Shown here: piece after piece, positions 33,867 through 42,975 of the stretch
How positions within the stretch are numbered: position 1 is the stretch's first letter
How the letters are laid out: every line of letters begins with the position of its first letter
From: Nitrospina sp. LS_NOB
Lineage (GTDB): Bacteria; Nitrospinota; Nitrospinia; Nitrospinales; VA-1
Length of the DNA stretch: 64,000 nt
Assembly: GCA_001542995.1 (NCBI GenBank)
Contig: LFLA01000013.1
Location: 1-64,000 of the forward strand
Reading direction: 5' to 3'
Position numbers and translations under genes: made by a program
The notes under the pieces: generated by a model
The model's database searches: none
The model's input: the letters and a program-made list of their open reading frames with translations, nothing else
What the model was told of the DNA's origin: nothing

Positions 33867-35117
33867 TTACCCAAATTTCTTTAAAACAATGGCGGAGTTT
33901 TTTGATCCGAACGAAATGCAATTGCTGATCGCTACATCCAGTTTGCCTTCTCTTCCCACATTCGAAACATAATCCATGTCACATTCCGGGTCCGGGTTCT
34001 CCATATTAATGGTGGGGGTCAGGATGCCGTTTTTTAACGACAGTGCCGAGACGGTCACGCCCAAAGCGCCCGACGCGCCTTGCGGGTGCCCGACCATAGA
34101 CTTGGTGGAACTGGACGGGATGTTCATGGCATGACTGTTGAAGGTGCGCTTTACTGCGAGAGTTTCGACCTTGTCGTTGAGCAACGTTGAAGTGCCGTGG
34201 AAATTGATATAGTCCACTTCATCTTTGTTCACCCTGGCGTCCTTCAAGGCAAGGTTCAAAGCTCTTGAGGACTGCTTGCCGTCGGGCATGATGGCAACTC
34301 GATGGTAGGCATCGCAGGTGGTGCCATAGCCCACAACCTCGGCGATGATTTCTGCCTCACGCGCTTTAGCATGTTCGAGTTCTTCCAGTATGACCATCCA
34401 GGCACCTTCGGCCAGAACAAATCCTTCTCGATCGCGGTTAAAAGGACGCGACCCGCGCGTGGGAGAATCGTTATAGTTCATCGGGTTGACTTTCATTCTT
34501 TCGAATCCCAGCATCATTGCCGGGGTAACGCAGGATTCTACTCCACCCGAAACAAACCAGTCTTCCTGCCCGAACCGGATGGTATTGAACGCGTAACCCA
34601 AAGCATCGGAAGAACTGGTGCATCCGTTGGAGATGACGTGGCTCCGGCCCTGGAAGCCAAAGTGCATGGAAATTTCGCTCGATAGCATGCCGACCAGTGA
34701 ATTGGAAATAGCGTAAGGACTGATCTTTTTTTTCTGGTTGGAAAAATAAATTTCAAACTGTTTTTCGGAGTAGTCGAATCCGGACCCGCCACTACCGACC
34801 AGCACCCCCAGCCCTTCAAAATCTTCTTCTGAGAAAGAGGCGAGATCAATCCCTGCATTGACCAGGGCTTCCTGGGTCGCCGCCACGGCCAGTGGGACGG
34901 AACGCGGTAGTTTTTTTAAATCTGATACAGAGAAATAAAGCGACGGGTCGAACAGGGTCACCTCACCGGCGATTTGACAGGTCAGGGCGGAAGCATCGAA
35001 GCTGGCGATACGGTCTATACCGCTGATGCCGTTGCAGGTATTTTCCCAAAAAGTTTTTAATCCAATGCCGTTCGGGCTGACTGCCCCAAGACCGGTAATG
35101 ACGACTCTGCGCAACAT
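33867..35117 (-). CDS. Beta-ketoacyl-ACP synthase (FabF/KAS II-like)
   Basis: 416 residues of the KAS I/II thiolase fold. The active-site triad is visible as Cys166 in SNGCTSSSDAL, His in NFHGTSTLLNDK and His in MVGHPQGASG. A lysine in STKSMVGH and the glycine-rich C-terminal SFGSKNSAIVL also fit. It would condense malonyl-ACP with acyl-ACP in fatty acid elongation. No acpP, fabG or fabD is adjacent, and the gene stands alone, so it may be an accessory KAS for a specialised lipid or polyketide rather than the housekeeping FabF. The active cysteine context NGCTSS differs from the usual TACAT(S/G), a further hint of a divergent subfamily. Confidence 0.88.
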   Translation of the reverse strand: MLRRVVITGLGAVSPNGIGLKTFWENTCNGISGIDRIASFDASALTCQIAGEVTLFDPSLYFSVSDLKKLPRSVPLAVAATQEALVNAGIDLASFSEEDFEGLGVLVGSGGSGFDYSEKQFEIYFSNQKKKISPYAISNSLVGMLSSEISMHFGFQGRSHVISNGCTSSSDALGYAFNTIRFGQEDWFVSGGVESCVTPAMMLGFERMKVNPMNYNDSPTRGSRPFNRDREGFVLAEGAWMVILEELEHAKAREAEIIAEVVGYGTTCDAYHRVAIMPDGKQSSRALNLALKDARVNKDEVDYINFHGTSTLLNDKVETLAVKRTFNSHAMNIPSSSTKSMVGHPQGASGALGVTVSALSLKNGILTPTINMENPDPECDMDYVSNVGREGKLDVAISNCISFGSKNSAIVLKKFG

Positions 35118-35251
35118 ACATTCCTTATTTATGACGAGTTATTAAGTTATGGTAACATACGGGTGCCGAACCGGGCAACGCTGCCCGCTCGCCGCAACGT
35201 TTTGGGCCAATCTGGCCTGTTCATCAACGCTTTCCTGACATAAGACTCCTT

Positions 35252-36331
35252 TTGCTTTCGCTGAGACAACAAACCGGCCAAATGATTGTATCAGGATTTG
35301 AGGGGACCTCCCTCAACGCCCGCACCGAAGAACTGATTGTTGAGCAGGGCATTGGCGGTTTGATCCTGTTTGAGCGCAATTATAAAAATCCCGACCAGCT
35401 ACGGCGATTGATCACCGACCTGCAATCTCTGATTGCAAATAATGCAACAATCCCCCCGCTTTTCATTTCGGTGGACCAGGAAGGCGGCAGGGTGGCCCGG
35501 CTTGGTGAACCTTTCACTCAATTCCCCCCCATGTCGTGCCTGGGGCAGGCCAACTCGGATGACCTCGCTTACCGGTTCGGACTGGCAATGGGAAGAGAAA
35601 TGCGCGCGGTCGGGGTTAATATGGATTACGCGCCGGTTCTTGATGTCCACTCCAATCCCGATAACCCTATTATTGGGCACAGGGCTCTGAATAGCGACCC
35701 GGGAAAGGTAGCGCGTTTAGGGGCTGAAGTGATTCGCGGATTTTATGACGCCGGGGTCATTCCTGTGGGCAAACATTTTCCCGGACATGGGGACACCTCG
35801 CAGGATTCGCATCTCACTCTGCCTAGAATAGAGCGAACACGGGAGTCATTAGAGCAAACCGAATTGATCCCCTTCGCCCATGCCATTGGGCATGGGCTGG
35901 AAGTTATCATGACGGCGCATGTGGTCTACCCGGCTTGGGATGCCGAACGCCCCGCTACGTTTTCCCGCTCCATAATTAATGATGTGCTGAGAAACTCTCT
36001 GCACTTTGACGGACTGATTATGTCAGACGATCTGGAGATGCAAGCCATCGAAGATAAGCTGGAATCCATCCCTGAACTGGGAACCCGGGCCGGCATCGAT
36101 GTGTTTCTCATTTGCCACGATCTGGAAAAAGTAAACGCCCTTCAAGACTCAATGATTCACGGAATTGAAAGCGGAAAAATCCCTCGCGCCAACATCGAAC
36201 AATCTCTGGCTCGAATTTTCAAGGTGAAAAAAAAACTGAAAGTCCCAAGAGACGATGGTCTGAATTTTGAAAATATTCTTGAGGAAAACCAGAATCTCGC
36301 CCGGGAGATGCGGGCATTTTTCAAAGAATAA
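35252..36331 (+). CDS. nagZ: Beta-N-acetylhexosaminidase NagZ (GH3)
   Basis: 359 residues of glycoside hydrolase family 3. The signature KHFPGHGDTSQDSH, with the catalytic His on the flexible loop, is present, as is the nucleophile aspartate in GLIMSDDLEMQAI. The N-terminal GQMIVSGFEGT and DQEGGRVARL segments also match. NagZ removes GlcNAc from anhydro-muropeptides in cell-wall recycling. The TTG at 35252 is used as start since the family match begins at LRQQTGQMIV; the next Met is ten codons in. Divergent from the KAS gene, 134 bp apart. Confidence 0.9.
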   Translation: MLSLRQQTGQMIVSGFEGTSLNARTEELIVEQGIGGLILFERNYKNPDQLRRLITDLQSLIANNATIPPLFISVDQEGGRVARLGEPFTQFPPMSCLGQANSDDLAYRFGLAMGREMRAVGVNMDYAPVLDVHSNPDNPIIGHRALNSDPGKVARLGAEVIRGFYDAGVIPVGKHFPGHGDTSQDSHLTLPRIERTRESLEQTELIPFAHAIGHGLEVIMTAHVVYPAWDAERPATFSRSIINDVLRNSLHFDGLIMSDDLEMQAIEDKLESIPELGTRAGIDVFLICHDLEKVNALQDSMIHGIESGKIPRANIEQSLARIFKVKKKLKVPRDDGLNFENILEENQNLAREMRAFFKE

Positions 36332-36333
36332 AA

Positions 36334-37021
36334 ATGAATAACACTTCCGAACAGACCTCCCTCCTTGTCAAACGATGGGGTCGGGTTTCCATGCTCTATC
36401 TAGCCCTGGCGGCCTATTTCTGGTCCTTTTCCAAATAGAGACAAGGTTCTTTCCTTTCGAAATCCCGATGGACAAGACGATGTTTTCACCCGGTTGCCCT
36501 TGAACCTTCTCACCGTTTTTCTGCCCTGCCTGTTTTATTTCGAGATGAACACTCATCACGGTTTTTATGCCGGAAGCATCGGCGCCCTGAAACTGGAGAC
36601 TGCCCGCCTCTCTCTGGAGAAAGTGGATGTTTATACCAATCCCGGAGAAGCCAAATGGATCAAGGAGGTCGTTGAAAAAATAAAACTGTATTCAAAAAAA
36701 GGAGATACCATTCTGGCTCTGCCGCTCAACCCTGTTTTTTATTTTCTTTCCGATCGGGTCAACCCGACTCCCTACGAATGGGTTTTGCCGGGCATGCTTG
36801 AAGAAGCAAAAGAAAAGAAGTTGGTGGAAATATTGAAAAACCGTCCACCCAAAATCGTGGTTTATGTAGACATCGCTATTGATGGGAAAGAAGAGAGAAG
36901 GCTCTCCCGATATGCTCCCCATCTTCACAGATTTCTGGTAGAAAATTATTTCTTTCAGGAAAAAGTGGGCTTTTTCCAAATCCTTCTACCTAAAAATTCT
37001 CCCTTACCTCTGGACTTTTAG
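36334..37021 (+). pseudogene. Deleted membrane glycosyltransferase (GT39/ArnT-like)
   Basis: Two pieces of what seems one gene lie 4 bp after nagZ. The first (36334-36438) encodes 34 residues with the start of a membrane helix (SMLYLALAAYFWSFSK) and then a stop. The second (36494-37021) encodes the C-terminal end, with a last membrane helix (LPLNLLTVFLPCLFYF) and a soluble domain with KKGDTILALPLNPVFYFLSD, NPTPYEWVLPG and PPKIVVYVDIAID. This pattern is typical of the C-terminal lumenal domain of dolichyl/undecaprenyl-type glycosyltransferases. Some 8-12 membrane helices and the catalytic loop are missing. It is an internal-deletion pseudogene; the second piece has no ribosome-binding site. 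Confidence 0.7.
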
Positions 37022-37369
37022 ATACACACATAAACACTTTCCTCCCAGCCATATTTTCCTTTACACCCATGTAAAAATTTTAAAACAGCAAAAACCAGAA
37101 AAAAGATTGACGGTTGCAATAATTTGGGGAATTATAGAAGTATAAACGATTGCAGGGTTGGATAATCCTTCCAATGTTTTGATCTTATGCTTTCCCGCTC
37201 GAACCTGGTTTTACGCTAAAGAATGGGGAAATCAGGTTCTTTAGTTTTCCTATAGGACTAAAAAAGAGAGCGGTGCCGGTGCATAATACGGTAGTGCTTG
37301 GAACTTAATTGTAGGGCTTTGGAGCCTTAAATTTCCCAAGGACGCAATTAGGTATTTTCAATCATAATT
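37022..37369. other. AT-rich intergenic region before an XRE gene
   Basis: 348 bp without a credible ORF. A weak -35/-10-like pair (TTGACG at 37107, ATTATA at 37131, 18-nt spacer) reads toward the XRE gene. An imperfect stem pairs AACCTG near 37204 with CAGGTT near 37235. No family A, B or C repeat is present, unlike most gaps in the window. Confidence 0.4.
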
Positions 37370-37379
37370 TGGTATACCA
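37370..37379. promoter_or_regulatory. Perfect palindrome TGGTATACCA at XRE gene start
   Basis: A 10-bp perfect palindrome four bases before the preferred ATG (37384) of the XRE gene. Its position over the ribosome-binding region fits an autoregulatory operator. No second copy was found nearby. Confidence 0.45.
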
Positions 37380-37383
37380 TATA

Positions 37384-37797
37384 ATGCAAGAGAAAAAATC
37401 AGGAACAGCTAAATTTTTAGGATCTCGGCTCCGCCAGTGGAGAAAATCTTTGCCTCTTAAATCCTTCGAGTTGGCAAAATTGATCAAAATCTCCCAAGGT
37501 TCTTTATCAGATATCGAAAATAACAAGTCTTTGCCTTCGGCAGACACGATTGCAAAACTTTATCAGCACACGGATCTTAATATTATCTGGCTGTTAACGG
37601 GGAAGGGGCCAATCAAGAAAACCCAACACGCTCCCGGCGGTGAAGAGCCCTGTGTCAACGAGGCCATGGAAACTTATGGGGAAGACCCGACATTGAATGA
37701 ACTGATTCAAAGACTGGTGCGCACTTATTATCGTGGTGACACAGAGAAAAAAGCTCACTTGATCGGATTTTTAATTGGCGCCGATCCGGGAGAATAA
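37384..37797 (+). CDS. XRE-family HTH regulator with short C-terminal domain
   Basis: 137 residues from ATG 37384; a TTG at 37369 would add five residues and overlap the palindrome. The HTH is seen as LGSRLRQWRKSLPLKSFELA, KLIKISQGSLSDIENNKSLP and ADTIAKLYQHTDLNIIWLLT, ending in a GKGP motif common in phage-type and stress XRE repressors. The C-terminal ~60 residues are acidic and helical (NELIQRLVRTYYRGDTEKKA) and may serve oligomerisation. Nearest genes are an ABC exporter (convergent) and the deleted GT gene. Target unknown. Confidence 0.8.
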   Translation: MQEKKSGTAKFLGSRLRQWRKSLPLKSFELAKLIKISQGSLSDIENNKSLPSADTIAKLYQHTDLNIIWLLTGKGPIKKTQHAPGGEEPCVNEAMETYGEDPTLNELIQRLVRTYYRGDTEKKAHLIGFLIGADPGE

Positions 37798-37845
37798 CCC
37801 CCCTCCACCATTAATTCAAAACTCAATACTATTTAGCAAGTGGAA

Positions 37846-39594
37846 TTATAAATCCACTCCTTCATGCGCAGCAGGATCGAGTATTTTCAAAGTATAAAGG
37901 TTGTGGTACAGGCCCTTCTGATTCATTAAGTCTTCGTGTTGACCTACTTCAACAATGCTCCCCTTATCCAGGACAATAATCTGATCCGCTTTATGGATGG
38001 TGCTCAGCCGATGCGCGACAATAAAAGTCGTGCGGTGGGCCATTAAAGTTTCCAACGCATCCTGAATGAGGGATTCAGACCGGTTATCCAAAGAAGAGGT
38101 TGCTTCATCCAGAACCAGAATTTTTGGGTCTTTCAAAATGGCCCGGGCAATGGCTATCCTCTGCCTTTCTCCCCCGGAAAGTTTCGTTCCCTTCTCACCA
38201 ACAACCGTATCGTAACCTTTTTCCATATTCATGGTGAACTCATGCGCGTTGGCTTTTTGCGCGGCCTCTTTAAGTTCTGCCTCAGTCGCATCGAGCTTGC
38301 CATAAAGAATATTTTCCTTCACCGTTCCCCCGAACAGCAGCGTTTCCTGGGGAACCAGAGCAACCTGGCTGAGAAAACTTTGCCGGTCCAGAGTGCGGAT
38401 ATCGTGTTCGTCCAGACGAATGGCCCCGGAAGAGGGATCAAAGAAACGAAACAGCAGTTTGATGAGAGTGGACTTGCCGGCCCCACTAGGCCCAACCAGA
38501 GCAACGGTCTGCCCTGGGAGCACATCAAGGCTGACATCATGAATCACCTCCGCATTGTCCCGATAACCGAAAGAAACATTTTCGAATTGAATGCGTCCCA
38601 TTAAATTCCCAATCGCGACCGGGTTCTCCGGGTTTTGAATTATCGGCTGGGTATCGAGAATCTCGTAGACCCTGCGGATGGAACCCGAGGCTTCCTGAAT
38701 CTGCGTATACAGCCGAACAAACGTTCCGATCGGTCCTGCAATGATCAAGGCATACAGGAAAAAAGCCGCCAGTTCGCCAGGGGTCGTCGTCCCTTGCATC
38801 ACCTGATATCCGCCATACCAGATCAATAATGCGGAAACCAAAAAAGTGAGCCCGAGTATGAACGGACCAAAAAACGCAGACACTTTGAGTTTGTCCACCG
38901 CTCTTTCAAAGGCCGTTTCAATTTTGTCCTGAAAACGGTTGCGCTCATAAGGCTCGCGGGTGAAAGACTTGACAATCTTGATGGACGATATCACTTCTTC
39001 AAGAACCACCACCGCCTGCGCCACTTGATCCTGCAGTTTTTCCGAAAATATTTTTAACCGTCGCCCAAACACCCGCGCAAAAATCATCAGGGGAGGCAGA
39101 ATAAGTAAAATGAGTCCGGTCAATTTCCAGTTCAGATACAGAATGATCGTCATGGCCCCGAGCAAGGTGATGCTTTGGCGCAGCAGAGCAACGGGAATAG
39201 TCACCAGGGCATTCTCGATCACGGATATATCGTTACTCATGCGGGATAAAATTTCTCCCACCCGGCGTTCCTGAAAAAAGCGCAATGAAAGGGATTGAAT
39301 ATGGGAAAAAAATTCGATGCGAAAATCCGTGGTCATCCTGTGACCCACGAAACCAAAAATATAATTATGCGTGACCGCAAACGCAGCCTGCAGACCAATG
39401 ATGATGATTAAATCCCATGCCAGGCCATCCAGCACCTCGCTGTTTTTTAATACGATCACAGCGTTGATCATATTGCGGACAATCAAAGGCAATACCAGGT
39501 TGATCAGCGAGGTCAAAGCCAGGCAAAGAAACGCAAAAATAAGACTTTTGGTATACGGCCTGGCGTATTTCAGGATTTTTCGAAACTCTTTCAT
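37846..39594 (-). CDS. MsbA-type ABC exporter
   Basis: 582 residues, a half-transporter with N-terminal permease (six membrane helices, residues ~15-300) and C-terminal ATPase. Walker A GPSGAGKSTLIKLLFRF, Q-loop VPQETLLFGG, ABC signature KLSGGERQRIAIARAIL, Walker B ILVLDEATSSLD and H-loop FIVAHRLS are all intact. The type is that of MsbA and related lipid A or multidrug exporters. In a diderm with LapA- and PlsC-type genes a lipid flippase role is plausible but not proved. No lpxK neighbour is present to strengthen an msbA call. Monocistronic. Confidence 0.9.
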   Translation of the reverse strand: MKEFRKILKYARPYTKSLIFAFLCLALTSLINLVLPLIVRNMINAVIVLKNSEVLDGLAWDLIIIIGLQAAFAVTHNYIFGFVGHRMTTDFRIEFFSHIQSLSLRFFQERRVGEILSRMSNDISVIENALVTIPVALLRQSITLLGAMTIILYLNWKLTGLILLILPPLMIFARVFGRRLKIFSEKLQDQVAQAVVVLEEVISSIKIVKSFTREPYERNRFQDKIETAFERAVDKLKVSAFFGPFILGLTFLVSALLIWYGGYQVMQGTTTPGELAAFFLYALIIAGPIGTFVRLYTQIQEASGSIRRVYEILDTQPIIQNPENPVAIGNLMGRIQFENVSFGYRDNAEVIHDVSLDVLPGQTVALVGPSGAGKSTLIKLLFRFFDPSSGAIRLDEHDIRTLDRQSFLSQVALVPQETLLFGGTVKENILYGKLDATEAELKEAAQKANAHEFTMNMEKGYDTVVGEKGTKLSGGERQRIAIARAILKDPKILVLDEATSSLDNRSESLIQDALETLMAHRTTFIVAHRLSTIHKADQIIVLDKGSIVEVGQHEDLMNQKGLYHNLYTLKILDPAAHEGVDL

Positions 39595-39919
39595 TCCACA
39601 ATAAACGGCGTTTTAAAACCTTTTAAATTCAGAGAAAACTCCCTGAACCACTTTGTTTTCAATAATTTTTCAAGCCGGTATCATAGCGGTTAAAGAAGCT
39701 CAATTCAAACCTTATCGAGCCCGCAAAGACCTTATCCAAAAATAGGGCAAGGTTTCACTGTATTTCTTTAATGTTTTTCTAAAGTTAATCCTCAAGTTGC
39801 CGTTAAGAAGAATGCGTGTACTGGGTAAAAAGTGAATGACGCAAAGTGGCGATGAAATTAGCCATTATTTTTCAATCATTTAGTAAGATTTTTATTAATA
39901 AAGAGTAGAGGAAAAGCAC
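39595..39919. other. Intergenic region upstream of the flaG-like gene
   Basis: 325 bp with no gene. A possible sigma-54-like element TGGCGATGAAATTAG at 39847-39861 keeps the GG but only partly matches the -12 half. AGAGTAGAGGAAAAG before the ATG is the ribosome-binding site. No family repeats are seen. Confidence 0.35.
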
Positions 39920-40246
39920 ATGGATAGCCAAGCCGTTAATTCAGCGGGAAATCCGAAACCTCCTACTGCACCGAAACCGCAGCCTGCTTCATCAAGCTCT
40001 GGATCTAAAGCCGTTGCGGCTCCTGACCCCAAACCGTCAGGAGACTCCGTTGAAGTGTCTGTTCAAGCCAAGGTTTTGGCAGAGACCAGCAGCACACAAA
40101 GAAAATTTTCAGTAACGGAGAACAATGATGTGGTTCTTCAGGTCATCGACCCGAAGACCCAAAAGGTGGTTAAGTCCATTCCTTCTGAAGCAGAAATGCA
40201 ATTGAGAAACGCTATTCGGGACAGTGTTAGCGATATCACGGAATAG
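39920..40246 (+). CDS. flaG: FlaG-family flagellar protein
   Basis: 108 residues. The first ~55 are disordered and rich in Pro, Ala, Ser and Lys. The last ~50 match FlaG: NDVVLQVIDPKTQKVVKSIP, then SEAEMQLRNAI. FlaG proteins affect flagellar filament length and are usually beside fliD/fliS or fliC. None of those is in this window, so the gene is detached from a flagellar cluster or acts alone. It has a clear AGAGGAAAA ribosome-binding site. Confidence 0.75.
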   Translation: MDSQAVNSAGNPKPPTAPKPQPASSSSGSKAVAAPDPKPSGDSVEVSVQAKVLAETSSTQRKFSVTENNDVVLQVIDPKTQKVVKSIPSEAEMQLRNAIRDSVSDITE

Positions 40247-40295
40247 GTTTGCGCCGAAAAGCTAAACAGATTTTCTAATATAGAGGAGATGCGTA

Positions 40296-40532
40296 ATGGA
40301 AGTTTCAAGCCTGGGAAATTTTGCTGCAGCTCAAAAACAGACCACAGAAACAAGCGAAGGAAGTAAAGACACTCGTCCGGCAGCATCGGCCGGGTCTCAA
40401 AACACCACCACAGAGGAAGCTCAGACCAGTCCTATTCCTCCCGTCAACCAAGCTGCTGAACTGAGTGGCCAAGAGGGCAATACGGTGGCCCCGGAATCAT
40501 CGTCGGGCGCTGAAGTCGATCTCCTAGCCTAA
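40296..40532 (+). CDS. Small disordered hypothetical protein next to flaG
   Basis: 78 residues, almost entirely low-complexity (Ser, Thr, Glu, Gln, Ala, Pro). The ATG at 40296 has TAGAGGAGAT just upstream, a strong ribosome-binding site. Only the start, MEVSSLGNFAAA, looks structured and is faintly like the N-termini of small putative motility proteins (YjfB type, MDVSSL...), an inference from pattern. It follows flaG by 49 bp on the same strand, so it probably belongs to the same transcript. Not otherwise recognised. Confidence 0.55.
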   Translation: MEVSSLGNFAAAQKQTTETSEGSKDTRPAASAGSQNTTTEEAQTSPIPPVNQAAELSGQEGNTVAPESSSGAEVDLLA

Positions 40533-40811
40533 CCCGGCCGCACAGCCGGTGGCAGATAGCAATAGCCCATAAAGCCGAGAGCCCGATTGACAGCCAAATC
40601 AAGATATTGCTGATTACCAACGGAGGTTCTCCGCCCACTGGGCGTGGGGCTGTGGTACCCCCTTCCATAAATTTCATGAGCCTGTGATATTTCTTCACTG
40701 ACTTCATGCCCGGAACGGGTAGAAGGGGTACAGCGTGCAATAGCTTTTAGTTTGCTGGCGAACTTTGTCTCGGCCTTATAAACCAGTACCAGTTGCCCCT
40801 CCGGCTAGGAG
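40533..40811. repeat. Family A and B repeat region between flaG unit and decarboxylase
   Basis: Contains CCGGC-CGCACA-GCCGG, GATAGCAATAGCCC and AAAGCCGAGAGCCC (family A downstream part), hairpin CCCAC-TGGGC-GTGGG (40634-40648), family B (CATGCCCGGAACGGGTAG near 40707), GTGCAATAGC, GTCTCGGCCTTATAA and finally hairpin CTCC-GGCTA-GGAG (40799-40811) whose minus-strand loop TAG is the stop codon of the decarboxylase beta gene. Confidence 0.7.
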
Positions 40812-41368
40812 CCGGTCACTGACCGCATGAAGCGCTCGGTAATTTCTTCCGGCGTGTGTGTCACGCGTCCTGTTTTCGGATCGAAACAGGGATCCACCTT
40901 GATCAACAGAAAACCCGGCCCTTCAGAATTCATCAACTTTTCAAACGCCGGTTTGATTTCCTCTCTGTTATCGACTCGCATGGCTTGTCGGTAACCTGAG
41001 CTTTTGGCGACTTTCTCAAGAGCCACCGCATTAGAAATAGAGCGCTGCCTTCCCGTTGACTCATACACTTCATTGTCGATCACCACGTGCACCAGGTTTT
41101 TCGGGGCTTCCGCCGCGATCATGGCAAGCGTACCCATAGCCATCAACACGTTGCCATCTCCATCCAGCACGATCACCTTCTGTTCCGGCTTGCATAAAGC
41201 CACACCCAGTCCAATGGAAGATGCCAATCCCATAGAACCAATCATATAAAAATTGGCTTCCCGATCTTTTAAGGAAAACGATTCCCGGCAAATGTATCCA
41301 TTGGCATGTATCACGGGTTCGTCTCCCAACAAGGGCAGTAACTCCTGAAATGCTTCAGTGCCTTTCAT
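40805..41368 (-). CDS. ThDP-dependent decarboxylase, PP-domain (beta) subunit
   Basis: 187 residues from ATG 41368 (MKGTEAFQELLPLLGD). A longer frame to 41416 would enlarge the overlap with the alpha gene. The thiamine-diphosphate motif is GDGNVLMAMGTLAMIAAEAP ending with the conserved VIDN, and the MGLASSIGLGVALC segment precedes it. It matches the C-terminal half of phosphonopyruvate/sulfopyruvate decarboxylases (ComE side). It forms an enzyme with the alpha gene, whose stop lies 14 bp inside this gene's start. The reaction would be decarboxylation of a 3-phosphono- or 3-sulfo-pyruvate-like acid; the substrate is not fixed by sequence. Confidence 0.8.
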   Translation of the reverse strand: MKGTEAFQELLPLLGDEPVIHANGYICRESFSLKDREANFYMIGSMGLASSIGLGVALCKPEQKVIVLDGDGNVLMAMGTLAMIAAEAPKNLVHVVIDNEVYESTGRQRSISNAVALEKVAKSSGYRQAMRVDNREEIKPAFEKLMNSEGPGFLLIKVDPCFDPKTGRVTHTPEEITERFMRSVTGS

Positions 41369-41861
41369 CAAACAACCCTTTCTCAACAAGAAGCGTATAA
41401 GGAAGTTTTTCCTCATTTATTTTTCGCATGGCGGTTGCGAGAACTTGATCGCAGTTGTCCGGCTTTAAAATCGCGTAGTCCATGCCTGCGGTTTCGAGAA
41501 GCTTCTGATTGATGTCTCCCATGATGATATGTTCGGGGGCATCTTTTCCCCCCTGACCGCGCCAGCTCATAATAACCAAAACAGGAATTCGATAAATCAG
41601 GTTGAGCGAGGTGAAGGCGTTGAGGCAATAACCCAGTCCCGAGTTCTGCATCAGCAGGACGGGCAGGGAGCCGGAAAGATAAGCACCCGCGCACAGACCC
41701 ACCGCAGCATCCTCTCGCACTGATGGAATGTATTTAGCTTCTTCAACTTCTTCCAGATATGAAATCAGACCCGATAACAACGAGCAGGGGACACCAGTAA
41801 AAAATTTAAAGTTTTCCCGGATCAACCGGTCAATGAATACCTGGGATGTGAGTGACGACAC
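41355..41861 (-). CDS. ThDP-dependent decarboxylase, Pyr-domain (alpha) subunit
   Basis: 168 residues matching the N-terminal half of phosphonopyruvate and sulfopyruvate decarboxylases (ComD side). It has FFTGVPCSLLSGLI, IPSVREDAAVGLCAGAY with the ThDP-activating Glu, MQNSGLGYCLNAFTSLN and VLVIMSWRGQGGKDAPEHII. In most bacteria the phosphonopyruvate decarboxylase is a single ~380-residue chain. Here it is split into overlapping genes, as in archaeal ComD/ComE. No phosphoenolpyruvate mutase is present in the window, so a phosphonate pathway is not established. Directly downstream of the epimerase gene by 11 bp. Confidence 0.8.
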   Translation of the reverse strand: MSSLTSQVFIDRLIRENFKFFTGVPCSLLSGLISYLEEVEEAKYIPSVREDAAVGLCAGAYLSGSLPVLLMQNSGLGYCLNAFTSLNLIYRIPVLVIMSWRGQGGKDAPEHIIMGDINQKLLETAGMDYAILKPDNCDQVLATAMRKINEEKLPYTLLVEKGLFDERH

Positions 41862-41872
41862 GTTTGGTTCCC

Positions 41873-42811
41873 CTACCAGTTTTGAATGTTTCGTTCGCCA
41901 CCATATTCGCCCTGAAGCTTATGAATGAGTTTAATATATTCGACAATGCGCTCTTGGCCGGGAAACTCGACCCCAAGGTCTTTAGCCGCCTGGCTGGACA
42001 TCGGCACGCCATCTTCCCCCATGACGCCTTCAACTTCGCCGAATGAATCGATGGTATCCACAATCAGGTTTCCAAGATCCATGTTATGAATATGCCCATC
42101 GATCAGATGGTAGGTTTTGCCGGATGCCTCCGCGTTTCCCATGACCTTCTGTATCGCCTGCACCACCGAGCCTACCGCAACATATTTGGTACTGCCCTTA
42201 ACGTCCACGTTGTAATTTGTGGCGAGGAAATCAATAGTTTGAAACCATTCGGACTTGTCAAGCTGGGGCCGCACTCCATAAATGGTTACCGGCCGCAGGA
42301 TAGTTAAGTCAAACGCCCGGCTTTTGTAGTAATAGTGGCAAAACCCTTCGATCGAGGATTTGATGGAGCCATAGAGACTACTGGGCCAAACCGGGTGGTT
42401 TTCATCGAGTGGGTGTTCCTTATCAACCGTGGGGAGAATTTGTCCAAACACCGTGCACGAACTCATGAAGATCACCTGCTTGACTTTTGCCTTTTTGGCT
42501 TCTTCCAACAAATCAAAGGAACCTTGGACATTGACCTTGACCAATTCATCATAAGCTTGAACCGGACCAGGGAAATGGGCCAGATGCAGCAGCACATCCA
42601 CATCCTGCACGAGCTTTGCAAGGGATTCCCGATCCTCTAAACCTCCGATAATATAATCCACATCCTCAAAGGTTTTTAAATGTTCTACTACACTACCTTC
42701 GCGGATAAGAGCCCTGATGTTATAGGAGGAACCTTCCAGGTTATCTTCAACAAGTTTTTTAATAAGATGGGAACCCACCATTCCGGTGATACCGGTGAGC
42801 GCTATTTTCAT
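41873..42811 (-). CDS. NAD-dependent epimerase/dehydratase (extended SDR)
   Basis: 312 residues. The Rossmann motif TGITGMVGSH (G-x-x-G-x-x-G) is at the N-terminus. The catalytic set is visible as the Ser in FMSSCTVFGQ and YGSIK (Y-x-x-x-K) near residue ~150. This is the extended short-chain dehydrogenase type acting on nucleotide sugars or related hydroxy-acids. Substrate unknown. It is 11 bp upstream of the split decarboxylase genes, suggesting one small biosynthetic operon. The upstream gap to ppdK is 164 bp. Confidence 0.85.
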   Translation of the reverse strand: MKIALTGITGMVGSHLIKKLVEDNLEGSSYNIRALIREGSVVEHLKTFEDVDYIIGGLEDRESLAKLVQDVDVLLHLAHFPGPVQAYDELVKVNVQGSFDLLEEAKKAKVKQVIFMSSCTVFGQILPTVDKEHPLDENHPVWPSSLYGSIKSSIEGFCHYYYKSRAFDLTILRPVTIYGVRPQLDKSEWFQTIDFLATNYNVDVKGSTKYVAVGSVVQAIQKVMGNAEASGKTYHLIDGHIHNMDLGNLIVDTIDSFGEVEGVMGEDGVPMSSQAAKDLGVEFPGQERIVEYIKLIHKLQGEYGGERNIQNW

Positions 42812-42975
42812 TCCTAACCTCCAGACGGAGTAACTGGTTATTTAAAATGGCACTGGCCCCTCAATGGAGCAAGCGGCCAGTCTTTCAAATTAAAGAATTT
42901 TTCATTATGGTGACCGGCAAAAACGAAGTCAACCTTTTTCCCGGCTTTTCACTCGTCCCACATAAAACCCAGCGT

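Noticed and set aside
37846-39594. Naming the ABC exporter msbA outright
   Set aside because: Motifs fit many half-transporters and there is no lpxK or other LPS gene beside it.
39847-39861. Sigma-54 promoter for the flaG-like gene
   Set aside because: Only the -24 GG half matches; the -12 half is TTAG, too weak to annotate as a promoter.
40805-42811. Phosphonate biosynthesis cluster
   Set aside because: No PEP mutase or downstream aminotransferase is present; only the decarboxylase halves fit, so the pathway is left open.
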